Origin: Bacillota bacterium
Lineage (GTDB): Bacteria > Bacillota > DTU030 > DUMP01
DNA: 38,078 nucleotides
Direction: 5' to 3'
Assembly: GCA_030153805.1 (NCBI GenBank)
Contig: JASKLG010000009.1
Span: 1-38,078, forward strand
Shown here piece after piece: positions 31,413 through 38,078 of the stretch. The notes beneath the pieces are model-generated. The model was not told the origin of the DNA. It was given only the letters and a program-made list of their open reading frames with translations, and did no database searches. Within the stretch, counting starts at the first letter, position 1. Each line of letters begins with the position of its first letter. The position numbers and the translations under genes were made by a program.

Positions 31413-32721
31413 TGTGGGAGAGACTTATGACGCCGTAGTGGTAGGAGCCGGACCCGCCGGTAGTGCTGCGGCACTCGTCATGGCCAAGAACAACCTTAAA
31501 GTCTGCCTTCTGGAACGGGGAGAAACCCCCGGCAGCAAAAACATGTTCGGCGGCACCGTTTACCGCCTGCCTACAGCCGAACTGGTGCCGGCTTTTTGGG
31601 AACAAGCACCGCTGGAACGACCTGTGGTTACCGAAGAACTCTGGTTTCTGGACGATGTTTCGGCAGTGAAGTTCGGCTTTACCGCCCTGCAGTTTGCCCG
31701 GCCGCCTTATAATAAATTTACCGCCCTCCGCCCCGCCTTTGATCGCTGGTTCGCCGATTTAGCCGTCCGAGCCGGGGCGAAACTTTATACCTCCACTTTG
31801 GTTCAGGATATTCACTGGGAGAAGGTCGGGCTAACCGGCAGGCGTGCAGCCGGGGTGGTGCTCGAGGATGGGCAGGTAATCGAAGCCAACGTGGTAATCC
31901 TGGCGGAAGGTGCTGCCGCCTTCCTGACTCAAAAAGCCGGATTGCGCCGCAGCATTCCACCCAGCCAACTGGTTCTTTATGCCCGGGAAGTGCTAGCCCT
32001 ACCAGCCGCGACCATTGAGGAGCGCTTCCATCTTGACCCAGGGGAAGGAGCCGTTCTCGGTTTTGTCGGCTTTCCCGCAGGAGGGATCATCGGCAAGGGC
32101 GGCATTTGGACTAACCGCGAATCCGTTTCCATCATGGTAGGTGGCTACGTGAACCAGCTCCAGGCAGCCGGATACAGCCTCCCGGCCCTTCTTGTCCGCT
32201 TCAAAGCCCATCCGCTCATCCAGCGGCTAATCGGCGGAGCAGAATCCCTGGAGTATCAGGCCCACATCATCCCGAAGGGAGGGTTTGACAACATTCCACA
32301 ACTTGTTGCTCCTGGAATCCTGGTCGCCGGGGATGCCGCCCTTATGATAAGCGGGCGGCGCGGCTCAGACCTTGCCCTCCTTACGGGCCAGTATGCAGGG
32401 GAGGCCGTGGTGCAGGCCCACGCTAAACGCGATTTTAGTGTAGCTACCCTGTCCGCGTACGAGCGCCGGATTCAAGAGAGCTTTTTCCTTTCCGACATCA
32501 AAGCCAGCCGCCACGCACACACTTACTATGCGACGCACAGCGATGCCGATCTACTTCTGACCAAAGCTCTAAACAGCACCATGCTCGAGTTTTTCCGCGT
32601 GGATATGGAAACGCATAAAGAAAAGAGACAGCGGATTATCACCAAGCTTAAATCAATGCAGTCACCGGCCAAAACGCTGCGCGACCTTTGGGCCGGACTA
32701 AACAACTGGGGGGTGTTTTAA
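31405..32721 (+). CDS. fixC: FixC-type electron-transfer flavoprotein:quinone oxidoreductase
   Basis: This FAD protein of the FixC/ETF-QO family moves electrons between an electron-transfer flavoprotein and quinone or another acceptor. The 438-residue product has the FAD-binding motif VVGAGPAGSAAAL with the following LLERGETPGSKNMFGG, and a second flavin-contact region LVAGDAALM. GTG at 31405 is listed; GTG at 31414 is an equally good start. The next gene, fixX, begins directly after the stop and in the same frame. fixA and fixB, the flavoprotein subunits that usually complete the set, are not in the window. Confidence 0.85.
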   Translation: MTGVGETYDAVVVGAGPAGSAAALVMAKNNLKVCLLERGETPGSKNMFGGTVYRLPTAELVPAFWEQAPLERPVVTEELWFLDDVSAVKFGFTALQFARPPYNKFTALRPAFDRWFADLAVRAGAKLYTSTLVQDIHWEKVGLTGRRAAGVVLEDGQVIEANVVILAEGAAAFLTQKAGLRRSIPPSQLVLYAREVLALPAATIEERFHLDPGEGAVLGFVGFPAGGIIGKGGIWTNRESVSIMVGGYVNQLQAAGYSLPALLVRFKAHPLIQRLIGGAESLEYQAHIIPKGGFDNIPQLVAPGILVAGDAALMISGRRGSDLALLTGQYAGEAVVQAHAKRDFSVATLSAYERRIQESFFLSDIKASRHAHTYYATHSDADLLLTKALNSTMLEFFRVDMETHKEKRQRIITKLKSMQSPAKTLRDLWAGLNNWGVF

Positions 32722-32724
32722 CTG
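32708..32724 (+). promoter_or_regulatory. Ribosome binding site and CTG start of fixX
   Basis: GGGGGG (32708-32713) lies eight bases upstream of CTG at 32722-32724, the codon right after the fixC TAA. This is a normal spacing for initiation, and the fixX frame has no ATG, GTG or TTG anywhere, so CTG is the best start candidate. Confidence 0.65.
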
Positions 32725-32997
32725 TCTACACGCGAGTACGATCCCCTCCAGTTTGTCACCATTAAGGTCGCTCCCACATCCCACATCGCCCTCAAAGATC
32801 CGGTCGCCTGCGGCCGCTGCCAGCAGCACCCGTGTGTTAGCATTTGTCCGAGCGGCGTTTTCGCCTGGCACGCCGGCGAACTCACGGCCGACTACCGGCG
32901 TTGCATCGAGTGCTTAGCCTGCCCTTTTATCTGCACTCAGGGGAACATCATCTGGCACTACCCTCCGGGGGGATATGGAGTCGTCAATCATTACTAG
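32722..32997 (+). CDS. fixX: FixX-type ferredoxin-like protein
   Basis: This small iron-sulfur protein (91 residues) partners with FixC. The cysteine pattern is CGRCQQHPCVSIC (C30, C33, C38, C42) and CIECLACPFIC (C61, C64, C67, C71), followed by the family tail GNIIWHYPPGGYGVVNHY. The first residues read (L)STREYDPLQF, and it ends with TAG. No ATG, GTG or TTG lies in this frame; the frame is the same as fixC and starts immediately after the fixC TAA. CTG at 32722 has GGGGGG eight bases upstream, so CTG initiation is the favoured model. Readthrough of the TAA to make a FixC-FixX fusion is the alternative. Confidence 0.8.
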   Translation: MSTREYDPLQFVTIKVAPTSHIALKDPVACGRCQQHPCVSICPSGVFAWHAGELTADYRRCIECLACPFICTQGNIIWHYPPGGYGVVNHY

Positions 32998-33024
32998 CCG
33001 CGGCCCTCAGCACTAAGTTAATGC

Positions 33025-34167
33025 TTAGCACATAGTTCTCCCCACAGCGACTAGCCGCAGGGCACGCTCGGCAGCCAGAGCCAGAAGCTCCCTGCCCCGG
33101 CGCATGGCCTCGCTAAGGGAAAGCGGGTAAGGGGTGAGCGGGTACAGGGCATCGATGCCGCAATTGTAAACGGGCTCCACATCATCCCCAATTCCTCCGG
33201 CCACGGCGATCACCGGAATGCCGGCAGCCTTGGCTACGCGTGCCACTCCAGCCGGCGTTTTCCCGAAGGCCGTCTGGGCATCTATCTTTCCTTCGCCCGT
33301 GAGCACCAGATCGGCCCCTCTTACGCGTTCAGCTAAGTTCACGGCCTGAATCACCATCTCTACACCAGGCATAAGGCTGGCTCCGAGAAACGCAATGAGC
33401 CCTGCGCCGAGGCCGCCGGCGGCTCCGGCACCCGGGATTTCGGCCACGCTCAGGCCGAGTTCTTTTTTTATCACTTCCGCCAGGTGCGCGAGGTTGGCGT
33501 CCAGTTCAACCACCATCTCCGGCGTGGCACCCTTCTGCGGCCCGTAAACGGCCGCCGCCCCGCGCAGGCCGCAGAGCGGATTATCTACATCGCAGGCTAC
33601 CCGAATCTCCACTGCCGTAAGGCGCGGGTCGAGCCCGCTGAGATCGATGTGCTCCAGGTCTTTGAGGCTGCCCCCGCCCCAACCGATTTCTCTGCCCGCG
33701 GCATCGGTAAAGCGGGCACCCAGGGCTTGGGCCATACCAACACCGCCGTCGTTAGTGGCACTGCCCCCGATACCCACCACCAATCGTCTGCAACCGGCAT
33801 CTAAGGCCGCGAGGATCAGCTCGCCCACGCCGAAAGTTGTAGTGACCCGGGGATCCCGCCTGTCTTCTGGTACGAGGTAGAGGCCGGCTGCCGCCGCCAT
33901 CTCGATAACGCCCGTCTCACCATCACCCAAGATCCCAAAGGCGGCCTTCACTGGCTCGCCCAGGGGCCCGGTCACAATCTTCTCGTGCATGGTACCGCCT
34001 GTGGCCTTCACCAGGGCTTCGGTAGTTCCCTCGCCACCATCGGCCATAGGTACGAGCACCACCTCGGCATCCGGCCACAAGCGCCGGATACCTTCGGCCA
34101 TGGCTTCGGCCGCCTCCCAGGCGCTAAGGCTGCCCTTAAACGAATCCGGAGCTACTACAATGCGCAT
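33025..34167 (-). CDS. glxK: Glycerate 2-kinase
   Basis: This cytoplasmic kinase of the GarK/GlxK family phosphorylates glycerate to 2-phosphoglycerate, feeding lower glycolysis. The 380-residue product shows APDSFKGSLSA at the N-terminus, the ADGGEGTTEA block, GIGGSATNDGG and the C-terminal GEGKIDAQTAFGKTP. The ATG is preceded by GAGAGGAG. It lies 82 bases after the Gfo/Idh/MocA gene, which may supply a related sugar acid, though this is speculative. It converges with fixX. Confidence 0.92.
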   Translation of the reverse strand: MRIVVAPDSFKGSLSAWEAAEAMAEGIRRLWPDAEVVLVPMADGGEGTTEALVKATGGTMHEKIVTGPLGEPVKAAFGILGDGETGVIEMAAAAGLYLVPEDRRDPRVTTTFGVGELILAALDAGCRRLVVGIGGSATNDGGVGMAQALGARFTDAAGREIGWGGGSLKDLEHIDLSGLDPRLTAVEIRVACDVDNPLCGLRGAAAVYGPQKGATPEMVVELDANLAHLAEVIKKELGLSVAEIPGAGAAGGLGAGLIAFLGASLMPGVEMVIQAVNLAERVRGADLVLTGEGKIDAQTAFGKTPAGVARVAKAAGIPVIAVAGGIGDDVEPVYNCGIDALYPLTPYPLSLSEAMRRGRELLALAAERALRLVAVGRTMC

Positions 34168-34249
34168 ACTTCCGCTCCTCTCCCTAAATTGAGCTCCTCT
34201 GGAAGATTAGCTCCAAAAACAAAAATTACCTGCATTGGCTGACAAATGC

Positions 34250-35416
34250 TTAGGTAAATAGAACCGGCCGTCCTGAGGCGGCGCTTTCCGTTAAAGCCGC
34301 CGCCACCTGAAGGGCCGCTTCTGCATCGCTTAAAGTAACCGCCTGGTGCCGGGCCGGGTTGCCGACGGCTGCAGCCAGCTCTAAGAGACCCCGGCGTACT
34401 GAGGCACGGTAAACCGTCCAACGGTCCGCTTCTAGTGCATAACTAATTTTAAGGCGGGCCGTAACTTTGAACGTGTTGCCGCGCCCCCGCAGCATGACCT
34501 CGCCCCGACCGAGCAGTTCGACAGTACATTCCTCAATTTTGACCCCAATGTCCGGAAGCCAATCACGGGTCTCCGCCAGGATTTTCCCGGTAAGATAATC
34601 TTCTATCTCAGGCGTTACCAAGGCGTCCAAAGTAAGCCGTACAGGTATCCAGCCGTCCAAGGCCGCATAAGCGCGCTCCCAAACCAGATTAAATACGGTG
34701 TGTTCGAAGGGCTCGGGCTTGGTAAAGCCGTGGTAATAGCTCACCGGGCAACCATTTTTGTGCCTGACAGTCCCGACCACCCGTTCCACCAAATTTTGTT
34801 CCGGGCGTACGAAATCGCTTGCCCACGCCCATTCAGCCGGTCCCAGCAGCCAGTTGGCGATGTCGAGAAAGTGTACACCGTGTTCGATCCAGATGCCCCC
34901 GCTTTTCTCTCTGTCCCAGAACCAGTGCCCGGGAAGCAAATGGTCGTCGTGGGCGTAGTTTTCCAGGTAGGCGCGCTCAGGTAAACCAAAAAGCCCTTTT
35001 TCAGCGAAAGTATGCAGGAGAAAGTAAAGCGGATTCCGGCGCATGACGAAGTCGATACCTGTTCTCAGGCCGTGGGCTTTGGCAAAACGGGCCAGTTCGG
35101 CCAAATCCTGCGGCTCCAGGGCTCCCGGTTTTTCCAAAAATAGGTGTTTACCGCCGGCCAACACTTTTCTCCCCAGTTCGGCATGAAGATACGGAGGAGC
35201 CGCAACAATGATCACATCCACCGCCGGGTCCGCAACCAGGGCGTCTATCTTTTCGTACACCTTAAGTGGAGGAAACTCACTAGCAAACGCGGCGCGCTGC
35301 TCGGCGCTTACATCGGCGGCGGCCACCAATCTTAACCCGGCCGTGTCGCTGAGGGCCTGAGCAATCACGCGGGAAAACCTTCCCAGGCCGATAATGCCGA
35401 TTCCTAATTCTGCCAT
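34250..35416 (-). CDS. Gfo/Idh/MocA-family oxidoreductase
   Basis: This NAD(P)-dependent oxidoreductase acts on a sugar or polyol derivative; the exact substrate is unknown. The 388-residue product has the Rossmann start GIGIIGLGRFSRVIA and the catalytic motif EKPGAL, with a C-terminal domain. The ATG at 35416 has GGGGGG eight bases upstream, and starts seven codons inside the open frame. It begins 21 bases after the stop of the serine hydrolase gene, so the two are likely co-transcribed. Confidence 0.82.
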   Translation of the reverse strand: MAELGIGIIGLGRFSRVIAQALSDTAGLRLVAAADVSAEQRAAFASEFPPLKVYEKIDALVADPAVDVIIVAAPPYLHAELGRKVLAGGKHLFLEKPGALEPQDLAELARFAKAHGLRTGIDFVMRRNPLYFLLHTFAEKGLFGLPERAYLENYAHDDHLLPGHWFWDREKSGGIWIEHGVHFLDIANWLLGPAEWAWASDFVRPEQNLVERVVGTVRHKNGCPVSYYHGFTKPEPFEHTVFNLVWERAYAALDGWIPVRLTLDALVTPEIEDYLTGKILAETRDWLPDIGVKIEECTVELLGRGEVMLRGRGNTFKVTARLKISYALEADRWTVYRASVRRGLLELAAAVGNPARHQAVTLSDAEAALQVAAALTESAASGRPVLFT

Positions 35417-35437
35417 CGCGCAGCCCCCCGACCGCAT

Positions 35438-36403
35438 TTACTGGCCTTTTCCTTGGCCCGATCCCATGCCGCCGGCTCCAGAAGAGCCTTTACGAGTTTG
35501 GTAGTCGTAGACCAGGCGGGAGATTTCCCCGATGGCCTCAAAGCCGGGGTTCTCGCTGGCCCCGACATCTTTGGTCATCACCGTAAGGATATACGGACGG
35601 TCAGGAAGGAACACCACCCCGGTATCGTTGGCTACGGCAGGAAGAGCTCCCACCTTGTGCGCAACCCGTACGTCCTCCGGCAAAAGGGCCGGCAGCCCGT
35701 CTTTATGAATGGTGTTCGTAAGATCGTCGATGAGTAGCCCCCCGATATCCGGATTCCGTTCGGCGAAATCGAGGGCCGCCCGTATATACGTACTAAGATC
35801 TTCGGCCGTAGATAAATTCTTGTCCTCAGGATAAACCGTCTTCCCTCCTAGGCTGCGCATAAAGTTCTTCAGGTTCTCTTTGCCCAAGCGGCGCGTCAGC
35901 ATACGCCAAGCGATGTTGTCGCTTACACGAATCATGAGGGAAGCCAGCTCCCGCAAGGTGAAAGTCTGACCCGGCGAAGCAGCAAACTGGATAACGCCCG
36001 CACCGCCCTGGTAATCCAATTCGGGATCGTAAGCCATACGTTCGTCCAGGCTAAGTTTGCCTTCCGCCGCCAGGTTGTACAAGTAGAGGGCAACGGCCAC
36101 CTTGATGGAGCTGGCCGCAGGAAGGGCCACGGTTTCATTGATGCCGAAATGCGCACCGGTTTTTAGATCCCAAAAATAAACACCGAAAGTTCCCGGCTTT
36201 GTTCTAATGTATTCTTCTACGGCCGCTTTGAGTTCGTCACAGCCGTCCGGGATGGCCAGTGGATCAGGTCCATACTTGTAATACCTGCGCGGAAGGTTAA
36301 AGCTGTGCATACCCACAGCTAACACTAAGGCCAAGAGCGCGCCGACCACCAAGGACCATCCCTGGTGCCGGCCATCTCTTCCCAGCCAGTTCCAATAGAC
36401 CAT
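35438..36403 (-). CDS. Membrane-anchored class A beta-lactamase-like serine hydrolase
   Basis: This 321-residue protein has a membrane anchor (about residues 16-34) and a class A beta-lactamase-like domain outside the cell. The motifs are S98-S99-I100-K101 (SxxK with S98 the likely nucleophile), S161-D162-N163, and H249-K250-V251-G252 in place of the usual KTG. PEDKNLSTAEDL (192-203) corresponds to the region of the class A glutamate. The KVG variant and the anchor argue against a typical resistance enzyme and suggest a cell-wall peptidase or esterase. The C-terminus is a Gly/Ser/Gln-rich tail. The ATG has AAGGGGGG upstream, and a likely promoter lies in the gap from buk. Confidence 0.8.
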   Translation of the reverse strand: MVYWNWLGRDGRHQGWSLVVGALLALVLAVGMHSFNLPRRYYKYGPDPLAIPDGCDELKAAVEEYIRTKPGTFGVYFWDLKTGAHFGINETVALPAASSIKVAVALYLYNLAAEGKLSLDERMAYDPELDYQGGAGVIQFAASPGQTFTLRELASLMIRVSDNIAWRMLTRRLGKENLKNFMRSLGGKTVYPEDKNLSTAEDLSTYIRAALDFAERNPDIGGLLIDDLTNTIHKDGLPALLPEDVRVAHKVGALPAVANDTGVVFLPDRPYILTVMTKDVGASENPGFEAIGEISRLVYDYQTRKGSSGAGGMGSGQGKGQ

Positions 36404-36451
36404 GTAAGTCCCCCCTTTTTTCTGCCCTCAGGTTTTCCGATGATCGGGGGG

Positions 36452-36460
36452 ACTATACCA
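36452..36460 (-). promoter_or_regulatory. Candidate extended -10 of the serine hydrolase gene
   Basis: On the minus strand TGGTATAGT fits an extended -10. Palindromes flank it: CCGAT-G-ATCGG (36437-36447) near the predicted transcript start, and AATACTGTATT (36466-36476) upstream. Confidence 0.35.
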
Positions 36461-36502
36461 TATCAAATACTGTATTCCTCGCCGGATCTATACCCTTCTA
36501 CT

Positions 36503-37585
36503 CTATACATACTCCTTAGCCGGTTCTTCGCCGCGCAGTACTCGCAAGGCTCCCCGGGCGAGGGCCGGGAGCTCCTCTTCACCCGGAACTACTACCACAG
36601 GCGCTATAAACTCTACCCGCCGCCGGATTCCGCTAGTAATCCGTTCCGAATGTGCCACACCCCCGGTGAGCACAACGCGGTCGACTTTACCCTCCACCAC
36701 GGTGGCCATGGCTCCAATGGCTTTGGCCACCTGGTAAATCATGGCATCCAGTACTAGGGCCGCCCGTGCATCACCACCAGATGCGCGTCGCTCTGCCTCG
36801 CGCAGGTCTTTTGTACCCAGGTAGGCAAAAAGCCCTGACTCTTTAGTAAGAATATCCTGGACATCCTTAACGTTAAGGCCTTGCTGGAACTTTTCATAAC
36901 AGAAGGCTACAAGTTGCGTCGTCGGCAGATCGCCGGCGCGTTCTATGGAGAACGGTCCTTCATCGTTGGCGTTGGTGGTATCGATCATGCGGCCGCCACG
37001 GTGGACGCTAACGGAAAAGCCGCTCCCCAAGTGGGCCACAACCAGGGTTACGTCCTGGTAGGTGCGGCCTAAGTCCGCCGCCACCTTTCTGGCCACCGCC
37101 TTCATATTAAGGGCGTGGGACCGGCTGAGGCGCTCGATGGCCGGGTGGCCGGAGATCCGCGCCACATCCTCATACTCGTCGACAACCACGGGGTCCACGA
37201 TGAAAGCAGGTATGCCGAGATCCTCCGCCAGGTAGTAGGCAATCACTGCGCCTAAATTCGAGGCGTGATCGGCCCCGGGGCGATTGATAAGGTCGTCCAC
37301 CATCTTGGCGTTGACACGGTAGGTTCCGCCGGCCAGGGGCTTGAGCACCCCACCGCGCCCAACTACGGCCGCGAGCGTTTTCAGATCAATCCCTGCCGCC
37401 GCCAGCGCTTCCCGCAAAAAGCGCAGGCGGTACTCGTACTGGTCCGTTGCCTTTTTGAATCCTTTAAGGTCTTCCGGCCTGTGCTCGACTTTTCTCTCCA
37501 GCACCGGCCTTTCGCCGGCAAAAACGGCAATTTTCGTACTGGTCGAACCCGGGTTAATGGCTAGAATCAGCGGCTCTCCCGTCAC
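36503..37585 (-). CDS. buk: Butyrate kinase
   Basis: This cytoplasmic acetate/butyrate kinase-family enzyme interconverts butyryl phosphate and butyrate with ATP. The 360-residue product has the N-terminal INPGSTSTKIAVF nucleotide loop, VGRGGVLKPL, VAHLGSGFSVSVHRGG and VVLTGGVAHSE. Branched-chain fatty-acid kinases share this fold, so the acyl substrate is uncertain. The GTG start has GGGGGAG upstream. Phosphotransbutyrylase is not in the window. Confidence 0.9.
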   Translation of the reverse strand: MTGEPLILAINPGSTSTKIAVFAGERPVLERKVEHRPEDLKGFKKATDQYEYRLRFLREALAAAGIDLKTLAAVVGRGGVLKPLAGGTYRVNAKMVDDLINRPGADHASNLGAVIAYYLAEDLGIPAFIVDPVVVDEYEDVARISGHPAIERLSRSHALNMKAVARKVAADLGRTYQDVTLVVAHLGSGFSVSVHRGGRMIDTTNANDEGPFSIERAGDLPTTQLVAFCYEKFQQGLNVKDVQDILTKESGLFAYLGTKDLREAERRASGGDARAALVLDAMIYQVAKAIGAMATVVEGKVDRVVLTGGVAHSERITSGIRRRVEFIAPVVVVPGEEELPALARGALRVLRGEEPAKEYV

Positions 37586-37800
37586 GCTTCTCTCCCCCTT
37601 TACTTGTCTGGGTTATGTGTTCCTATAGTCGGCCCGTTCTGCCATTCTTCAAAGTCTTATTTCGGCATTTACGCCCGACTTCCTCCCAACAGTAGCCTTC
37701 CCTAGGCTGGGCGCCACAGCATTGTTTCGATTTGAAGCCGAAAGTGATAAACTAACTTTTGGCACCGACAAAACATAAGACCGGAAAGGATATAACGCCG

Positions 37801-38078
37801 ATGTATTTACCTCCTAAATTTTTGCAGAAAATGCAGGCGCAGCTGGGTAGTGATTTTCCGCGCTTGGTAAGTAGCTATACGGAACCTGCTACCGCAGGGC
37901 TGCGTGCTAACAGATTAAAAATTTCTGCAGATAGTTTGCAGAAACTCCTTCCCTTTTTACGGGAACGAATTCCCTGGACTAGCGACGGTTTTTACTACGA
38001 CGACCGAGAAGTGCGGCCGGCGAAACTTCCTTATTACTATGCTGGCCTTTATTACATTCAAGAACCGAGCGCCATGTT
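37801..38078 (+). CDS. RsmF-like rRNA methyltransferase, N-terminal part
   Basis: The window ends inside this gene, so only the first 92 codons are visible. The product begins MYLPPKFLQKMQAQLG and contains SYTEPATAGLRANRLK and PYYYAGLYYIQEPSAM, which match the N-terminal region of RsmF-type 16S rRNA (cytosine-5) methyltransferases of the NOL1/NOP2/Sun family. The SAM-binding and catalytic cysteine parts lie beyond the window. The ATG at 37801 follows a GGAAAGGA site at somewhat long spacing, and is divergent from buk, 215 bases away. That gap contains an AGCCT/AGGCT hairpin but no confident promoter. Confidence 0.8.
   Translation, partial: MYLPPKFLQKMQAQLGSDFPRLVSSYTEPATAGLRANRLKISADSLQKLLPFLRERIPWTSDGFYYDDREVRPAKLPYYYAGLYYIQEPSAM

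Noticed and set aside
33006-33032. A terminator after fixX
   Set aside because: Only a five-base stem (CTAAG/CTTAG) is present and there is no T-run on either strand.
35438-36403. Naming the serine hydrolase an antibiotic-resistance beta-lactamase
   Set aside because: The KTG triad is replaced by KVG and the protein is membrane-anchored, so resistance cannot be claimed from sequence.

Overview
This window is chromosomal DNA from a spore-forming, Gram-positive-type anaerobe, most likely a GC-rich Clostridia member of the Moorella/Thermoanaerobacterales kind. That placement is inference from gene content: an alpha/beta small acid-soluble spore protein, a Spo0E-type regulator, a SpoVD-type penicillin-binding protein with PASTA domains, a clostridial HutP-family protein, a two-cluster ferredoxin, butyrate kinase, FixC/FixX and a YedE/TusA/DUF3343 selenium-type locus. 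No outer-membrane, phage, transposon, CRISPR, rRNA or tRNA genes were recognised.

Layout. Bases 1-1351 hold a leader and hisC. Bases 1394-4569 hold a probable selenium (Se/S) handling locus: a cysteine-desulfurase-like enzyme on the minus strand, the remains of a LysR regulator, then yedE, tusA and DUF3343 on the plus strand. Bases 4550-5914 hold an M48 membrane protease behind a structured leader. Bases 5915-22310 hold a long minus-strand division and cell wall (dcw) cluster. Read in transcription order it is mraZ, rsmH, ftsL, spoVD-type pbp, murE, murF, mraY, murD, ftsW, murG, murC, murA, ftsQ, DUF881 and sbp. It starts at a triple MraZ-type operator and stops before any murB, ftsA or ftsZ. 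Bases 22349-24177 hold a HutP-family gene, a PHP histidinol-phosphatase, a Spo0E-like gene and an unlisted 37-residue membrane protein. Bases 24175-26138 hold a beta-propeller lipoprotein and a spore protein.

Bases 26249-27424 hold the niacin regulator niaR and a niacin-type ECF substrate-binding component. Next come a ferredoxin with a folded leader, a CDF metal exporter, a stand-alone PEP/pyruvate-binding (PPDK_N) protein, a second ECF S component, and fixC-fixX, where fixX has no ordinary start codon and appears to begin at CTG. The right end carries, on the minus strand, glycerate kinase, a Gfo/Idh/MocA oxidoreductase, a membrane-anchored serine hydrolase and butyrate kinase. The window closes with the start of an RsmF-like rRNA methyltransferase on the plus strand.

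The dcw genes together make lipid-linked peptidoglycan precursors (MurA, C, D, E, F, MraY, MurG) and build the septum (FtsQ, FtsL, PBP, FtsW). The most unusual observations are the CTG-start fixX fused in frame behind the fixC stop, the decayed LysR gene in the selenium locus, several unassigned structured leaders, the small membrane protein, and the truncated end of the dcw cluster. I did not find a clear new multi-gene defence or mobile system.
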